Source: DASRHT01 sp035293765 | Lineage (GTDB): Bacteria > Chloroflexota > Ktedonobacteria > Ktedonobacterales > Ktedonobacteraceae | DNA: 64,000 nt | Reading direction: 5' to 3' | Assembly: GCA_035293765.1 (NCBI GenBank) | Contig: DATGMF010000015.1 | Location: 1 to 64,000 of the forward strand | Part shown: positions 15,191-25,209 of the stretch, one piece after another | How positions within the stretch are numbered: position 1 is the stretch's first letter | How the letters are laid out: every line of letters starts with the position of its first letter | Translations under genes and position numbers: made by a program | The notes under the pieces: model-generated | Database searches by the model: none | What the model was told of the DNA's origin: nothing | Seen by the model: the letters and a program-made list of their open reading frames with translations, nothing else

Positions 15191-17530
15191 ATGTTTTACC
15201 ATCTGGGCAGGTTCGCTACCCGCTTTCACTGGTTGATTGTGGGTCTGTGGATGCTTGCTGCGGCTGTCGCGCTGCCATTCGCCCCTCAGGCAAGCCAGGT
15301 GCTACAATCTGGCGGTTTTATCAGTCCCGATGCTGAGTCACAGCGCGCCATTGATACGCTGACACGCAATCTTCACCTCGATTTGACCATTGTGCAGGTC
15401 ATTTTTACCAGCCAGCGTTACAGCGTGGACGATGCGCAATTTGTGCAACAGGTACAGCAATCGCTCTCAAAGCTCCAGGGGTGGTCAGAGGTGTCTCATA
15501 TAGTGACCTTTATCGATAACCCGCGCCAGGTTTCGCTGGACCGGCACGCCGCTTATGTCAACATTCAATTGAAATCTGATCCAGATACCGCCCCCAAGCT
15601 TCTGCCACAGTTGCAGCAGCGACTCCAGGCTGTGCCCGATCTGACGTACAAGATTGGCGGCGGCCCTGTCTTTTATGAGGATATTCAGTCAGTGAGCGAG
15701 CGCGATCTGCGCCGGGCGGAGCTACTGGCTTTCCCCTTCGCCATCATTGCCTTGCTGTTCGTCTTTCGCTCAGTTATTGCTGCTGTGCTGCCCGCGCTGG
15801 TGGGAGGATGCGCGGTGGTGATCTCGCTCGCGCTGATTTTCGGGCTTGGGCAGGTGACGCCGCTCTCCATCTTCGTGCTCAACATTACGACGCTATTTGG
15901 CCTCGGACTTGGCGTGGACTACTCGCTATTTATGGTGAGCCGTTTTCGCGAGGAGATAGGGCGTGGGCGCGACGTGCGGGAAGCGGTCATTCTCACCGTC
16001 GCTACTGCCGGACGGGCCGTGGCGTTCTCCGGTTTGACGGTGGCGATTGGCCTTTTTGGCCTGACATTTTTCCATATTAATATGCTGCATTCGGTCGGCC
16101 TGGGCGGTATGCTGGTAGTGCTGCTGGCAGTCCTGGCGGCGCTCACGCTTTTGCCCGCCGCGCTCTTTATTCTTGGCACAAGGGTCAACGCGCTGCCGGT
16201 GCGCTTCCCGCGGCTCCTGAAGCGACCTGCTGACGCGGCGAATGGGCTGCAAGCGCCGACCGAGCTTCATCATGGCTTCTGGTATCGCTTATCCGAGTTT
16301 GTGATGCGCTACCCCTTGCGCGTGTTTGTGCCCGTGCTCTGTTTGTTGATCGGCTTTGGCCTGCCCTTCCTCGGCGTGCGTTTCTCCGCGCCCGACGCCT
16401 CAATTTTGCCCCAGGACGTGCCGTCGCGAGCCGCCTTCGATCTGCTGGCGACGCGCTTCGATCAACGCGAAACCACCCCCATTCTGCTGGCGGTACAGAC
16501 CAGGGGCGATGTGATGACGCCGCAGAATATCCACAACCTCTATTATTATGTCAAACGCATCGAAGCTGATCCACGCGTGGCGCGCGTAGACAGCATTGTC
16601 AGCGCCGACCCGCGCATTACCCTGGAGCAATATCAATTGCTGTATAGCAACCCACAATTGATCACCGACCCCTATTTGCAGGCGCTGCTGAAAAGTTCGG
16701 TCAACGGCAATACCACCCTGATTCAAGTCATTAGCAAGTACAACATGGCAGATATTCATTCGCAGGAGCTCGCGCTCACCATCCGCAATACGCCGCCGGG
16801 CAATGGCATTAGCGTCCTGGTCGATGGCGGCTCTGCGGGCAACCTCGATTACGTGAACTCGCTCTATACCGATTTTCCCCTGGCTGTACTGGTAGTAGCG
16901 ATTACCACCTATATTGTTCTGCTGCTGCTGTTCCGCTCGGCGGTGCTGCCGTTGAAGGCCATTATCATGAACACGCTCTCGATCCTGGCAAGCTATGGGG
17001 CGCTGGTCGTCATCTTCCAGAATGGTTTTTTGCACCAGATATTGGGCTTCACGCCACTGGGATTTGTGGAGGCATCCAGTCCCATTCTCCTTTTCTGCTC
17101 ATTGTTTGGCCTCTCAATGGATTACGAGGTTTTCCTGCTCTCGCGCGTGCAGGAGGCATTCTGGCAGACGGGCGACAATACGCGCGCGGTGGCGCTCGGA
17201 TTGCAGCGCAGCGGGCGCATCATTACCAGTGCGGCTGTCATCGTCATTGTCGTCAGCGCCTGCTTTGCCACCGCCGATATGATCCTGGTTAAGGCGCTTG
17301 GTCTGGGCATGGCCCTCGCGGTCGTCATTGACGCAACTCTGGTGCGCGGTCTACTGGTGCCATCGACGATGCGCCTGCTGGGAAATTGGAACTGGTGGCT
17401 GCCATTTGCTGGCGTCCAGCGCCATCCGCCCGCTTTGAAAGAGTATATAGAAGAGACTGTATCTGATAGCTCTTTGCCGCAGAGAGGTGATGCAGTGATG
17501 GAAGATGTACGCGCAGGAGGGAAACGATGA
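15191..17530 (+). CDS. MMPL/RND family transporter
   Basis: A 779-aa MMPL-type exporter with about twelve membrane helices in the usual 1+5+1+5 layout and two extracytoplasmic loops (residues ~40-180 and ~410-560). The first transmembrane block contains GLGLGVDYSLFMVSRFREE and the second SLFGLSMDYEVFLLSRVQEA. These paired Asp-Tyr motifs carry the proton-relay residues of the family. MMPL proteins export lipids, hopanoids or glycolipids to the outer envelope. The stop overlaps the next start by four bases (ATGA), so the lipoprotein downstream is translationally coupled and may be part of the same export function. Confidence 0.93.
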   Translation: MFYHLGRFATRFHWLIVGLWMLAAAVALPFAPQASQVLQSGGFISPDAESQRAIDTLTRNLHLDLTIVQVIFTSQRYSVDDAQFVQQVQQSLSKLQGWSEVSHIVTFIDNPRQVSLDRHAAYVNIQLKSDPDTAPKLLPQLQQRLQAVPDLTYKIGGGPVFYEDIQSVSERDLRRAELLAFPFAIIALLFVFRSVIAAVLPALVGGCAVVISLALIFGLGQVTPLSIFVLNITTLFGLGLGVDYSLFMVSRFREEIGRGRDVREAVILTVATAGRAVAFSGLTVAIGLFGLTFFHINMLHSVGLGGMLVVLLAVLAALTLLPAALFILGTRVNALPVRFPRLLKRPADAANGLQAPTELHHGFWYRLSEFVMRYPLRVFVPVLCLLIGFGLPFLGVRFSAPDASILPQDVPSRAAFDLLATRFDQRETTPILLAVQTRGDVMTPQNIHNLYYYVKRIEADPRVARVDSIVSADPRITLEQYQLLYSNPQLITDPYLQALLKSSVNGNTTLIQVISKYNMADIHSQELALTIRNTPPGNGISVLVDGGSAGNLDYVNSLYTDFPLAVLVVAITTYIVLLLLFRSAVLPLKAIIMNTLSILASYGALVVIFQNGFLHQILGFTPLGFVEASSPILLFCSLFGLSMDYEVFLLSRVQEAFWQTGDNTRAVALGLQRSGRIITSAAVIVIVVSACFATADMILVKALGLGMALAVVIDATLVRGLLVPSTMRLLGNWNWWLPFAGVQRHPPALKEYIEETVSDSSLPQRGDAVMEDVRAGGKR

Positions 17531-18630
17531 AGAGACATTTTGTTGCGACAAGTGGTATCTCTCTGTTGTTGATGTGTCTGCTTGCCTCCTGTGGTTTCCC
17601 CGGGCTGGTCTCGACCTCAGCGCGTTTGCCCCAGGTGAGCCAGACTCCCCAGGCTACTCCGTTGCCACCGGTTCATTTCCCCGAGGATGAAGGGATGCAT
17701 AATGACCTGACCGAGTGGTGGTACTACACAGGCCACCTGGACGCGCTGGCACCCGATGGCGGGCGGCATCACTATGGCTTCGAACTGGTCGTATTTCAAG
17801 CATTGCGCAGCGACTTGCCGCCGGTCTATGCCGCCCATTTTGCTGTCAGCGATATTACTCGGGGTGAATTCCATTACGATCAACGTCGTCTTATCGCCGC
17901 CAACTCGCCTACGCCCAACGGCACATCCGCGCAGGGGATCGATATCCAGGTTGGAGATTGGACCATGCGCGGCATTAACGGTCACGACCAGATCGCCGCC
18001 CAGATGAAAGACTGTGCCATTGCTCTCGACTTAAAAGGGCTCAAGCCTGCAAGTTTACATAATGGGAATGGCATTATCCCTTTTGGGCTAGGAGCATTTT
18101 CTTACTATTACTCGCGAACGCGAATGGAAGTATCGGGAACAATTTTGGATCATCAGCAGTCGTTACAGGTAACGGGACAGGCGTGGATGGATCATCAGTG
18201 GGGAAACTTCCTGCCCTTTGGCGATGGCGGCTGGGACTGGTTTAGCCTCCAGTTAAATAACAATGCCGAAATAATGTTGTACTTCGTACGCGATGCTGCC
18301 GGCAAAGTGGTCTCAACCTATAGCGAATATATCGATGCTCGTGGCGAGAACATCCTCATCCCGCAAAGCGAGGTCCGCGCGACTGTGCAGGGCCGGTGGA
18401 TCAGCCCCGGTACTGGGATCAGCTATCCTTCCGGCTGGCGTCTGGAACTCAACGACCCCCGTTTGCAAATGACGCTGCTGTTAACCCCGCAATTGAAAAA
18501 TCAGGAACTGATAACGTACAATTCAACTGGGAACGTCTATTGGGAGGGAGCTATCACTGTTCAAGGACAAAGCAATCGTGAAGCAGTTGCGGGCGAAGGT
18601 TATGTTGAGCTAACCGGATATACAAAATAA
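17527..18630 (+). CDS. CrtC/AttH-like lipocalin-type lipoprotein
   Basis: A 367-aa protein with a lipoprotein signal (SLLLMCLLASCGF, lipobox LASC, residues ~13-23) and a long two-part beta-barrel domain of the carotenoid 1,2-hydratase/AttH type. Family marks are HNDLTEWWYYTGHL near the start, FELVVFQALRS, SYYYSRTRMEVSGTI and GQAWMDHQWGNF. Relatives either hydrate carotenoids or bind lipids outside the cell. The overlap with the MMPL transporter gene suggests it handles a lipid or pigment that the transporter delivers. That link is inference from gene coupling. Confidence 0.88.
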   Translation: MKRHFVATSGISLLLMCLLASCGFPGLVSTSARLPQVSQTPQATPLPPVHFPEDEGMHNDLTEWWYYTGHLDALAPDGGRHHYGFELVVFQALRSDLPPVYAAHFAVSDITRGEFHYDQRRLIAANSPTPNGTSAQGIDIQVGDWTMRGINGHDQIAAQMKDCAIALDLKGLKPASLHNGNGIIPFGLGAFSYYYSRTRMEVSGTILDHQQSLQVTGQAWMDHQWGNFLPFGDGGWDWFSLQLNNNAEIMLYFVRDAAGKVVSTYSEYIDARGENILIPQSEVRATVQGRWISPGTGISYPSGWRLELNDPRLQMTLLLTPQLKNQELITYNSTGNVYWEGAITVQGQSNREAVAGEGYVELTGYTK

Positions 18631-19184
18631 GCAATTGCATCCATCTTTGTAGGAAATTACAGAAGACATACATAAGACTTTTGTTAGTAAGAAGTTGGGT
18701 TTAAAAAAGCGGAAAGAGGCAATAGCGTTACTTGTTTTGACGATTCAACCATCAATGACAACATGTTTTGCATATTATGCGTGTAAAAAAGATATCCTGT
18801 TGTTTCATCTGATCCGTATTGCTCGATCACATGCTTTGATATTGGCGAGTAGTGGCTGAGATAAGTGGAGAGTGAGGAAAGGAGTGATAACATTTGTTAT
18901 GGTACACTTGCAACATATTTTTGTTAAGAGAGAGCAAAATTGCTACCTTGTTGACGAAGCCAGGCTGGAATATGGTATACTTTGTTCCGGTGTTAAAAGG
19001 ATATTGGGGTTGTATGTTGTGAAACGTGGATGATTCTCAGCAACATTGCGGCTTTCAATGTTTGTAGAATGTGAAACAATTGTATAGCTGTGTACCGACG
19101 TTGTAATATAAGATATACAGCAGGAAATTGTCGGCCATCATGTTGTTGGGCTCATAGACGCCAGTGGGGATTGGCAAGGAAGCG
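18631..19184. other. Intergenic region of 554 nt, AT-rich
   Basis: No gene can be supported here. It is more AT-rich than the flanks and only short unsupported frames occur. It holds the candidate promoter of the histidine kinase operon at 18951-18981. The leader from there to the start codon is about 195 nt. Confidence 0.6.
18951..18981 (+). promoter_or_regulatory. Candidate promoter of the histidine kinase operon
   Basis: TTGACG (18951-18956) and the extended -10 TGGTATACT, with TATACT at 18976-18981. The 19-nt spacing is long, but the extended -10 could compensate. Confidence 0.45.
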
Positions 19185-21944
19185 ATGGAAGCGAGAACAT
19201 ACTCGTCTACATTAGAAGAATCGGCAATTATCGAGCGTGTTGCGCGTATCGTCTCCAGTGTACGCGGGACAAAGCCTGATTATGCGCGTCTGGCCGCAGA
19301 ATTAGAGCAGGCCATTCCGTTCGATATTTTCGGTGTTGTGCTCCTGCGCCATGATCGTCAGGCGGTGCGCGTCATAGCCTGTCGCCGTGAATCTGGCGCG
19401 TGGACAATTTTTCATCATCAACATCCCCTGTCAGATTCCAAGCTAGAGCAAATGTTGCAGACGCCCGCCCTGGTGGTGAAAGATTATCCCAATGGCCTGG
19501 ATGGTGCGCCTGCTTTAAGCGGCGATGCGCTCAGCGGATACCATCAATTGCGCTCAACCGTCATTGTTCCCCTGGTGGTCGAAGAGCACATATTGGGCAC
19601 GCTTGAACTGGGGAGTACCGCCATCCATACCTACAGCGATAAAAACCTGCAACGCCTCATTAACGCGGTAGCGCGTGTATTGGCGGCTGCGATAGAAAGC
19701 GCGCAATTGGGTGGTAGCGCCGAGATACAAAATCGCCAGCGGCAGGCGCTCAAGGATGTTTCCAGCGCCCTGGCCTCCAAGATGGATCTCCCCACCATCC
19801 TCAATCAAATTGTGGTCGGGGTGACAAAAGCCTTAAATGTCGCTTCCGCCATTATCATGCTTGACCGGCGCGACGGCAGGCTCTATCTGGAAGCGCAATC
19901 TGGCCTGGACCGGGCCGCCCTTAACAGAATACTGGGTCATGGCGGTTGGCGCATGACCGACCAGTGTATTGTTGGTCGGTCATTATTGCACCGTCAGTCT
20001 TTTGTCTCGCAGGATATCGCTAACGACGAACGCTTCCCCGCGAGCCGCCTCTTCAGCCAGGAACTGGGCATCTACTCCATTCTCAGCCATCCATTAGCCA
20101 CCGAAGCGACGGTCTATGGCGCTCTGCTTCTCTGCTCGCCTGAGCCGGGCGGCTTTACGCCATTGAAAGCGGATATTCTTTCTCTCTTCGCCAGCCAGGC
20201 CACCGTTGCCATCCATAATGGCGTTCTCCTTGAGATTGCTCAGCAGCATAGTCGTTTGCGGGAGGCGGTGGAGCAGCTCGAACAGAGCTACCAGCGTGAC
20301 GCCTCTTACCTCAATGGGAGCGACAAAAAGGTTGAGCGCTTGCAGGATGAGTACAAATTATTCATGCGCGTGCGTGAAGAGGCGCAGCGTGCCTTTGGCA
20401 TCAGCTTTGCCAACGTGCTGCACCTTATCAGTAACTTCCTTTTAACGACTCCCAACGAGCAAATGTTGCAGGCAGTGCTGCAAGCTAAAAGCGAGAAGGA
20501 AGAGAACGGGAAGTATGCCCTTGCTCCTGCTACCACGCAGCAACAAGAAGCGTCGGACAGTATGCAGCATAAGGCGCGTGGAGATCTCTACGCGGACACC
20601 CTCTCGCTATTGGCGCAGACTGCCGAAGCGGCATTAGTGCGCGCCGGTATGGTGGGGGAGCTGAGCAAATTGCTCATGCAATTGAAGCAATCGACCGATG
20701 GGGTAAAAGACGCCTGGTTTGTGGTAAATCTCGATAGCGTCTGTTCCTATATGAATCCAGCGGCGGAGGTGCTCTGTGGGGTGAGGCTGGATGATCTGAC
20801 CGCCTACGATACTGGTTTCTCTGCGCTGATGCGCAAACAGGAACGTGCGCTTTCTATAGAGAACGTTTTCGAGAAGCTCTTGCCACGCGTCCGCAATGCG
20901 GAGGAAGTGCATAGCTACCTGCAAAAGTTCGCCCAGGGTAGCATTTACCGGCAGGAATTGCGTTGTGTGCTGGCTGTAGAACCGGCACGCAGTAATTTCA
21001 CGATCCCGTCCACCACGAAAAAAGGTAGCTTCTTGCAGGCGGAAAGCGCCTCTGATGACCGTCATTACCACTTTATACGATACCCGCTTTACAATCAGCA
21101 GGGGCAATTAGAGGCCAGCGCCTTGCAGGTGCGCGATGTCACGGAACAGGTGCGCGACGAGAAGAATCGTTCGGCCTTACTTTCATCGGTATCACATGAT
21201 CTGCGTACCCCGCTGACAACGATCAAAGCTGCCGTCACCGGACTGCTGCAAGCAGATATCCCCTGGTCGGAGCAAGACCGCAAGGCCATGCTCGAAGATA
21301 TCGATATCGAGACGGACCATCTCACCGTGCTGGTGAGCGCCCTGGTTGAGCTTTCGCGCATCGAAATGGGAGCCTTGAATCTGGAGCGAGAATGGTGTGA
21401 TATCGTTGAAGTAGCATATGGAGCCGTCGCCAAACTCAAACGCGTGCTCGGCTCTCGTAGCGTGCGCATCCAGGTGCAGTCATCGCTGCCCTTAATTTAC
21501 ATCGATCATGTGCAGATTGAGCGGGTTTTTTACAATCTGATCGAGAATGCCGCTGATCGCAGCCCGGAAGAGGCGGAAATCCTGGTCTCTCTTGATGCCA
21601 CAGCCTCTGAGCCGCGCATATTGCGGGTGAACGTGGTGGATCGCGGCAAAACCATCCCTGAAGACGAGCGTGAGCGTATTTTCACCTCATTTCACAGCAT
21701 GCAATCCTATAGTAAGGGCCTGGGATTGGCGATTTGCAAAGGCATCGTCGAAGCTCATCAAGGTCAGATCTGGGTGGAAGGGGCAGGGGAGGATGATACC
21801 TGTTTTATTTTCGAGTTACCCGTTCATCCTTACTCTGCAACGCACAATCAGACACAGGTAACTACTTCCAGCAATAAAGGACGATCCGGGGGGAAAGCGG
21901 GTGCGTTGCGCCTGGTCCAAAAAGACATGGGGGAACCGGCATGA
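19185..21944 (+). CDS. GAF-GAF-PAS sensor histidine kinase
   Basis: A 919-aa, apparently soluble sensor kinase. Two GAF-like domains (residues ~10-160 and ~180-340) are followed by a helical linker and a PAS-like segment (~510-630, with DAWFVVNLDSVCSYMNPAAE). The HisKA dimer domain has the phospho-acceptor His671 in SSVSHDLRTPLTT. The HATPase domain shows the N-box FYNLIENAADRSPEEA and the G-box YSKGLGLAICKGIVEAHQG, like KdpD-type kinases. ATG 19185 follows AAGGAAG; a GTG at 19164 is the alternative. The response regulator gene overlaps the stop by four bases and is the cognate partner. The signal is unknown; GAF and PAS folds suggest a small ligand or redox cue. Confidence 0.93.
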   Translation: MEARTYSSTLEESAIIERVARIVSSVRGTKPDYARLAAELEQAIPFDIFGVVLLRHDRQAVRVIACRRESGAWTIFHHQHPLSDSKLEQMLQTPALVVKDYPNGLDGAPALSGDALSGYHQLRSTVIVPLVVEEHILGTLELGSTAIHTYSDKNLQRLINAVARVLAAAIESAQLGGSAEIQNRQRQALKDVSSALASKMDLPTILNQIVVGVTKALNVASAIIMLDRRDGRLYLEAQSGLDRAALNRILGHGGWRMTDQCIVGRSLLHRQSFVSQDIANDERFPASRLFSQELGIYSILSHPLATEATVYGALLLCSPEPGGFTPLKADILSLFASQATVAIHNGVLLEIAQQHSRLREAVEQLEQSYQRDASYLNGSDKKVERLQDEYKLFMRVREEAQRAFGISFANVLHLISNFLLTTPNEQMLQAVLQAKSEKEENGKYALAPATTQQQEASDSMQHKARGDLYADTLSLLAQTAEAALVRAGMVGELSKLLMQLKQSTDGVKDAWFVVNLDSVCSYMNPAAEVLCGVRLDDLTAYDTGFSALMRKQERALSIENVFEKLLPRVRNAEEVHSYLQKFAQGSIYRQELRCVLAVEPARSNFTIPSTTKKGSFLQAESASDDRHYHFIRYPLYNQQGQLEASALQVRDVTEQVRDEKNRSALLSSVSHDLRTPLTTIKAAVTGLLQADIPWSEQDRKAMLEDIDIETDHLTVLVSALVELSRIEMGALNLEREWCDIVEVAYGAVAKLKRVLGSRSVRIQVQSSLPLIYIDHVQIERVFYNLIENAADRSPEEAEILVSLDATASEPRILRVNVVDRGKTIPEDERERIFTSFHSMQSYSKGLGLAICKGIVEAHQGQIWVEGAGEDDTCFIFELPVHPYSATHNQTQVTTSSNKGRSGGKAGALRLVQKDMGEPA

Positions 21945-22690
21945 AAGCAAAAGGAAAACGTATTCTCGTCGTTGATGATGAGCCACCGATTCAACGCATT
22001 TTGCGGCGCAACCTCAGCATGAGCGGCTATGAGGTCCTGGTTGCTGAGAACGGGCAGCAAGCTCTGGAGAAGGTTCGTCTGCATCAGCCCGACCTTATTT
22101 TGCTGGATCTCTGCATGCCGGGGGAACTCAACGGTCTGGATGTGTGTGCCAGGGTACGAGAGGCCGGTCATATACCAATTATTGTGCTATCGGCAGTCAA
22201 TGAAGAGAAGCAGAAAGTACGAGCATTGGACCTGGGGGCAGACGACTATTTGACGAAACCTTTTAGTAATGATGAACTGCAAGCCCGGGTGCGCGCCTGC
22301 CTGCGCCGCGCTCAAACCACGGAGACAGCAGGCGAGCGTGAACCAGAAATACTCTCCAGCGAGGACGGCTATCTCTCGATGAATATCGCGCGCCGCCAGG
22401 TGCGAGCCGGTGAGCTGGATGTGCGTCTGACGCCGACCGAATTTGAACTACTGCGGCAACTCATGCTCTATGCCGGCAAGGTGCTCACGCATCGTTCGCT
22501 CCTGCGAGCCGTCTGGGGACCTGAGTATGGGGAAGAAACGGACTATTTGCGCGTCTATATACGGCAGTTAAGGCGAAAAGTCGAGGAGGACCCATCGAAA
22601 CCGCGCTACATTTTAACCGAGCCTGGTATTGGCTACGTGTTTCGCGCCAATGTCGAAACCCAAATATTTAATAGAAATTTAATGGAATAA
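21941..22690 (+). CDS. OmpR/KdpE-type response regulator
   Basis: A 249-aa two-domain regulator. The receiver (residues ~5-120) carries the acidic pair in LVVDDEP, the phospho-acceptor Asp in LILLDLCMPGE, and the conserved Lys in DYLTKPF. The winged-helix domain (~145-240) has LTPTEFELLRQLM and the wing GIGYVFRANVE. It overlaps the kinase gene by four bases (ATGA), which strongly supports a cognate pair. Its target genes are not evident. Confidence 0.95.
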   Translation: MKAKGKRILVVDDEPPIQRILRRNLSMSGYEVLVAENGQQALEKVRLHQPDLILLDLCMPGELNGLDVCARVREAGHIPIIVLSAVNEEKQKVRALDLGADDYLTKPFSNDELQARVRACLRRAQTTETAGEREPEILSSEDGYLSMNIARRQVRAGELDVRLTPTEFELLRQLMLYAGKVLTHRSLLRAVWGPEYGEETDYLRVYIRQLRRKVEEDPSKPRYILTEPGIGYVFRANVETQIFNRNLME

Positions 22691-22865
22691 TGACCTTTTT
22701 AATAGGTATCTAATTCGATTTGTCTTATACTTTAAAAGAATGTGTACTTTTGCGTCCTTTTCTGGAGAAACTCATCAGCGTCGATGGGGTAGAAAAAGCC
22801 GGTAATGCAGGGTTTGATGTGTAGTGTAACGGAGCCTGGTCCGGGCGCCGGGGGGATGAAATGTT

Positions 22866-23723
22866 ATGGCGAAGCAAGGGCGACCCCTCAAGGTGTTGAT
22901 AGTAGGTCGGCAAGATAACTTTAGTCGCGTGCTGGCTACCACTATTGAATACTGGGGACACGAAGTGATTATGTTACCTGCAGCGGTGACGTTATATGAT
23001 GATGGGAAAAACGTTGTTGAAGGTGACGTAGTATTATATGATCTGGATGAGTCATTTCGTGCTTTAACGATGGGGAAGGACGCGCCCACTGTTCAGCATG
23101 GACTGGTAGCAGCCGACTTTTTGCAAAGTTGGGGGCAGCGGTGGTTGCGTGCCCGATTTATCATTGCCCTGAGTAGCCGCTCGGTGTCGCGCACGACGTT
23201 AGAGGAAATCGGGGCGGTCGCGTTACTGCAAAAGCCGTTTGAGATGGGACGACTGCAACGGTACCTGGATGTGTTACGGCGCGTGATTGGCTCTTATGCC
23301 GGTGTCAATGCAGAGAAAAAGTTGGAGGAAGATAGGAGTAATGATAATATACGTGTGCTGGTGGTAGATGATGACAGAGATGTGGCCCAGGCCATTAGTC
23401 AATGCCTGGTTAGTGAACAGGGATATGAGGTGGCAGTGGCTTACGACGGGCTGGAAGCGTTGGAGCGTTGTGTGGACTGGCGGCCACAATGTATTGTAAC
23501 GGATCTCATCATGCCGTGGATGAATGGATATCAGGTGATGCGCTGCCTTTCAGCCAGTTCGTTGCAAACAATGCCAGCCTTTGTGGTAATGAGCGCATTG
23601 ACCCAGCTAGAAGTTCCGGTGAAGCGTTCGTACTTAGACGGAAAAATGGTGGCGTACGTCGATAAACCGTTTCATATCGACCACCTGCTGCATGCCATCA
23701 AGCAGGTTTGTGCTGTGTCGTGA
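22866..23723 (+). CDS. Double-receiver protein (degenerate REC plus canonical REC)
   Basis: A 285-aa protein made of two receiver-like domains. The N-terminal half (residues ~8-140) keeps the fold pattern, ending LLQKPFEMGRLQRYL. It lacks the acidic pair (VLIVGRQDN), and the Asp position reads VVLYDLDES, so its phosphorylation is doubtful. The C-terminal half (~160-285) is complete: VLVVDDDRD, Asp in CIVTDLIMP, and Lys in YVDKPFHIDHLL. ATG 22866 follows GGGGGATGA. There is no output domain, so it probably acts by protein contact. It bridges the kinase pair upstream and the chemosensory cluster downstream. Confidence 0.85.
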   Translation: MAKQGRPLKVLIVGRQDNFSRVLATTIEYWGHEVIMLPAAVTLYDDGKNVVEGDVVLYDLDESFRALTMGKDAPTVQHGLVAADFLQSWGQRWLRARFIIALSSRSVSRTTLEEIGAVALLQKPFEMGRLQRYLDVLRRVIGSYAGVNAEKKLEEDRSNDNIRVLVVDDDRDVAQAISQCLVSEQGYEVAVAYDGLEALERCVDWRPQCIVTDLIMPWMNGYQVMRCLSASSLQTMPAFVVMSALTQLEVPVKRSYLDGKMVAYVDKPFHIDHLLHAIKQVCAVS

Positions 23724-23811
23724 GCGCGACGTCGCGAGCCGGGCGGAGTGGACTGGAGGCGATAAAAGTGGTAGCTTGCAGGCTAATCTAATATAAGGAA
23801 CTGGGAGAACA

Positions 23812-25209
23812 ATGGAACAGCAAGACCGTATCATGGATGGGGATTTACAGACGCTGGGTCTCCAATCCATTCTAAAAATGCTTGCGTTGAGTGGCAAAAC
23901 CGGGAAGTTATTTGTGTCTTCGGGTCCCGAAACGCTCTCTATCAGTATGCGTAAGGGGCAAATTGTGGGGCTGCACGAGGATGGCGTTCCCCAACAAGAT
24001 CTCCTGGGAATGTTATGTCTCATTAATAAGCTTGATCCGCCGCGCGCTCAGTCTGTGCGTGAACTGGCGCAGGGAGATGTGCAATTGGCCCTGGCTATGC
24101 TGGTGGAGCGGGGCTGGATGGAGCCTGCTGAGATGCAGCGCCGCCTGGAATTTGCCGTCACGCAATCGATCAGTCATGCTATGCGCTGGGTCAACGGTCG
24201 CTTTGCTTTCCATCGTCAGCTTGTTCCTATGGACAGTAGAATGCAGCCTCTGGATGTGGACTCGGTTTTATTGGAAGCCCTGCGTCAGGCCGATGAATGG
24301 GAGGAGGTAGTAGGCGAAGGAGCCATGCAAGTCACGCCGACAACTGTGGCTCGCTGGCTACCTGAGGTGAGCAAGGATGTGCGCAGCCTCGGGCTCAGCC
24401 CGGAAAGCATTGAAGTGCTCTGCCTCTCGAACGGAGAAATCCACCTGCAATCGGTTTCGCTGGTGCTGATGATGCCAGAGGCCCGCGTGGCTCGCATTAT
24501 GGCGCGTCTGCTGGAACTTAACCTGATCGAGGTCGTGGACACGGCAATGGAGACGGAGTTACAGCAGGATCTCTCCAACGTCATCATCAAATGTCAATAT
24601 ACACTGGCGCAACAACGCCAGGTCACTACCCCCGAACAACACCTGCTCAGCCTCGTCACCACGCTTTCCGAGTGTATCAACGGCTTGCTTGTTCATCATG
24701 GAAGATATGCCAAAAGCCTGCGAGGACGAGGCCAGATCCCACCAATGGAAGTTGTCCGCTACCTTGAGCGCCGTTTCGCGCAATACCTGCGCACCCTTGC
24801 CAAGCAGCAATATCCCATCCTTGATACCGCGTCCTTCTCTTATGGGCAACTTGACTGTAATGATATCCTGACTCTCAATAAACTGGTAAAGGGTGAGCAA
24901 CTGGAGGAATTCTACTGGGAAGCTGTGCAGGGGTTGGCTGCCTTCCTGCGGGCCATCTTTGCGGACCTGTTAAAAGATGAAGTGGGCAACTCTCATACGG
25001 GTCGGCAGTTAAATGTGGCCTGGCGTATCTTCCTTTCAGAGATCGATCACGAAATACAGCAATATCAGATCTATCGTGCTCATCGTCACGCGCAAATGGC
25101 ACGGGGCAATGAGAACGTATCACCGCCCGCGTTAGGTATTGTACCGAACTGGACCGGAGCCCTGGAAGGCGATGGATGGTCCCCTGAGACACAAAGGAGG
25201 TCAATATAG
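23812..25209 (+). CDS. DUF4388 (PATAN-type) signalling protein
   Basis: A 465-aa protein that begins with a DUF4388 domain (residues ~8-160: GDLQTLGLQSILKMLALSGKTG and the later RFAFHRQLVPMD). The middle is a winged-helix-like part (~175-250) and the C-terminus a helical domain of unknown role (~260-440). DUF4388/PATAN domains occur with CheY-like regulators that control pili, gliding or polarity in cyanobacteria and myxobacteria. The CheY-like gene downstream begins right after this stop, with its AAGGAGGT inside the last codons, so the two are coupled. A scaffold or effector of the chemosensory pathway is the likely role. Confidence 0.85.
   Translation: MEQQDRIMDGDLQTLGLQSILKMLALSGKTGKLFVSSGPETLSISMRKGQIVGLHEDGVPQQDLLGMLCLINKLDPPRAQSVRELAQGDVQLALAMLVERGWMEPAEMQRRLEFAVTQSISHAMRWVNGRFAFHRQLVPMDSRMQPLDVDSVLLEALRQADEWEEVVGEGAMQVTPTTVARWLPEVSKDVRSLGLSPESIEVLCLSNGEIHLQSVSLVLMMPEARVARIMARLLELNLIEVVDTAMETELQQDLSNVIIKCQYTLAQQRQVTTPEQHLLSLVTTLSECINGLLVHHGRYAKSLRGRGQIPPMEVVRYLERRFAQYLRTLAKQQYPILDTASFSYGQLDCNDILTLNKLVKGEQLEEFYWEAVQGLAAFLRAIFADLLKDEVGNSHTGRQLNVAWRIFLSEIDHEIQQYQIYRAHRHAQMARGNENVSPPALGIVPNWTGALEGDGWSPETQRRSI

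Noticed and set aside
18684..18893. Minus-strand 69-codon frame in the 554-nt gap
   Set aside because: It has no ribosome site, no family text and AT-rich composition unlike the coding regions.
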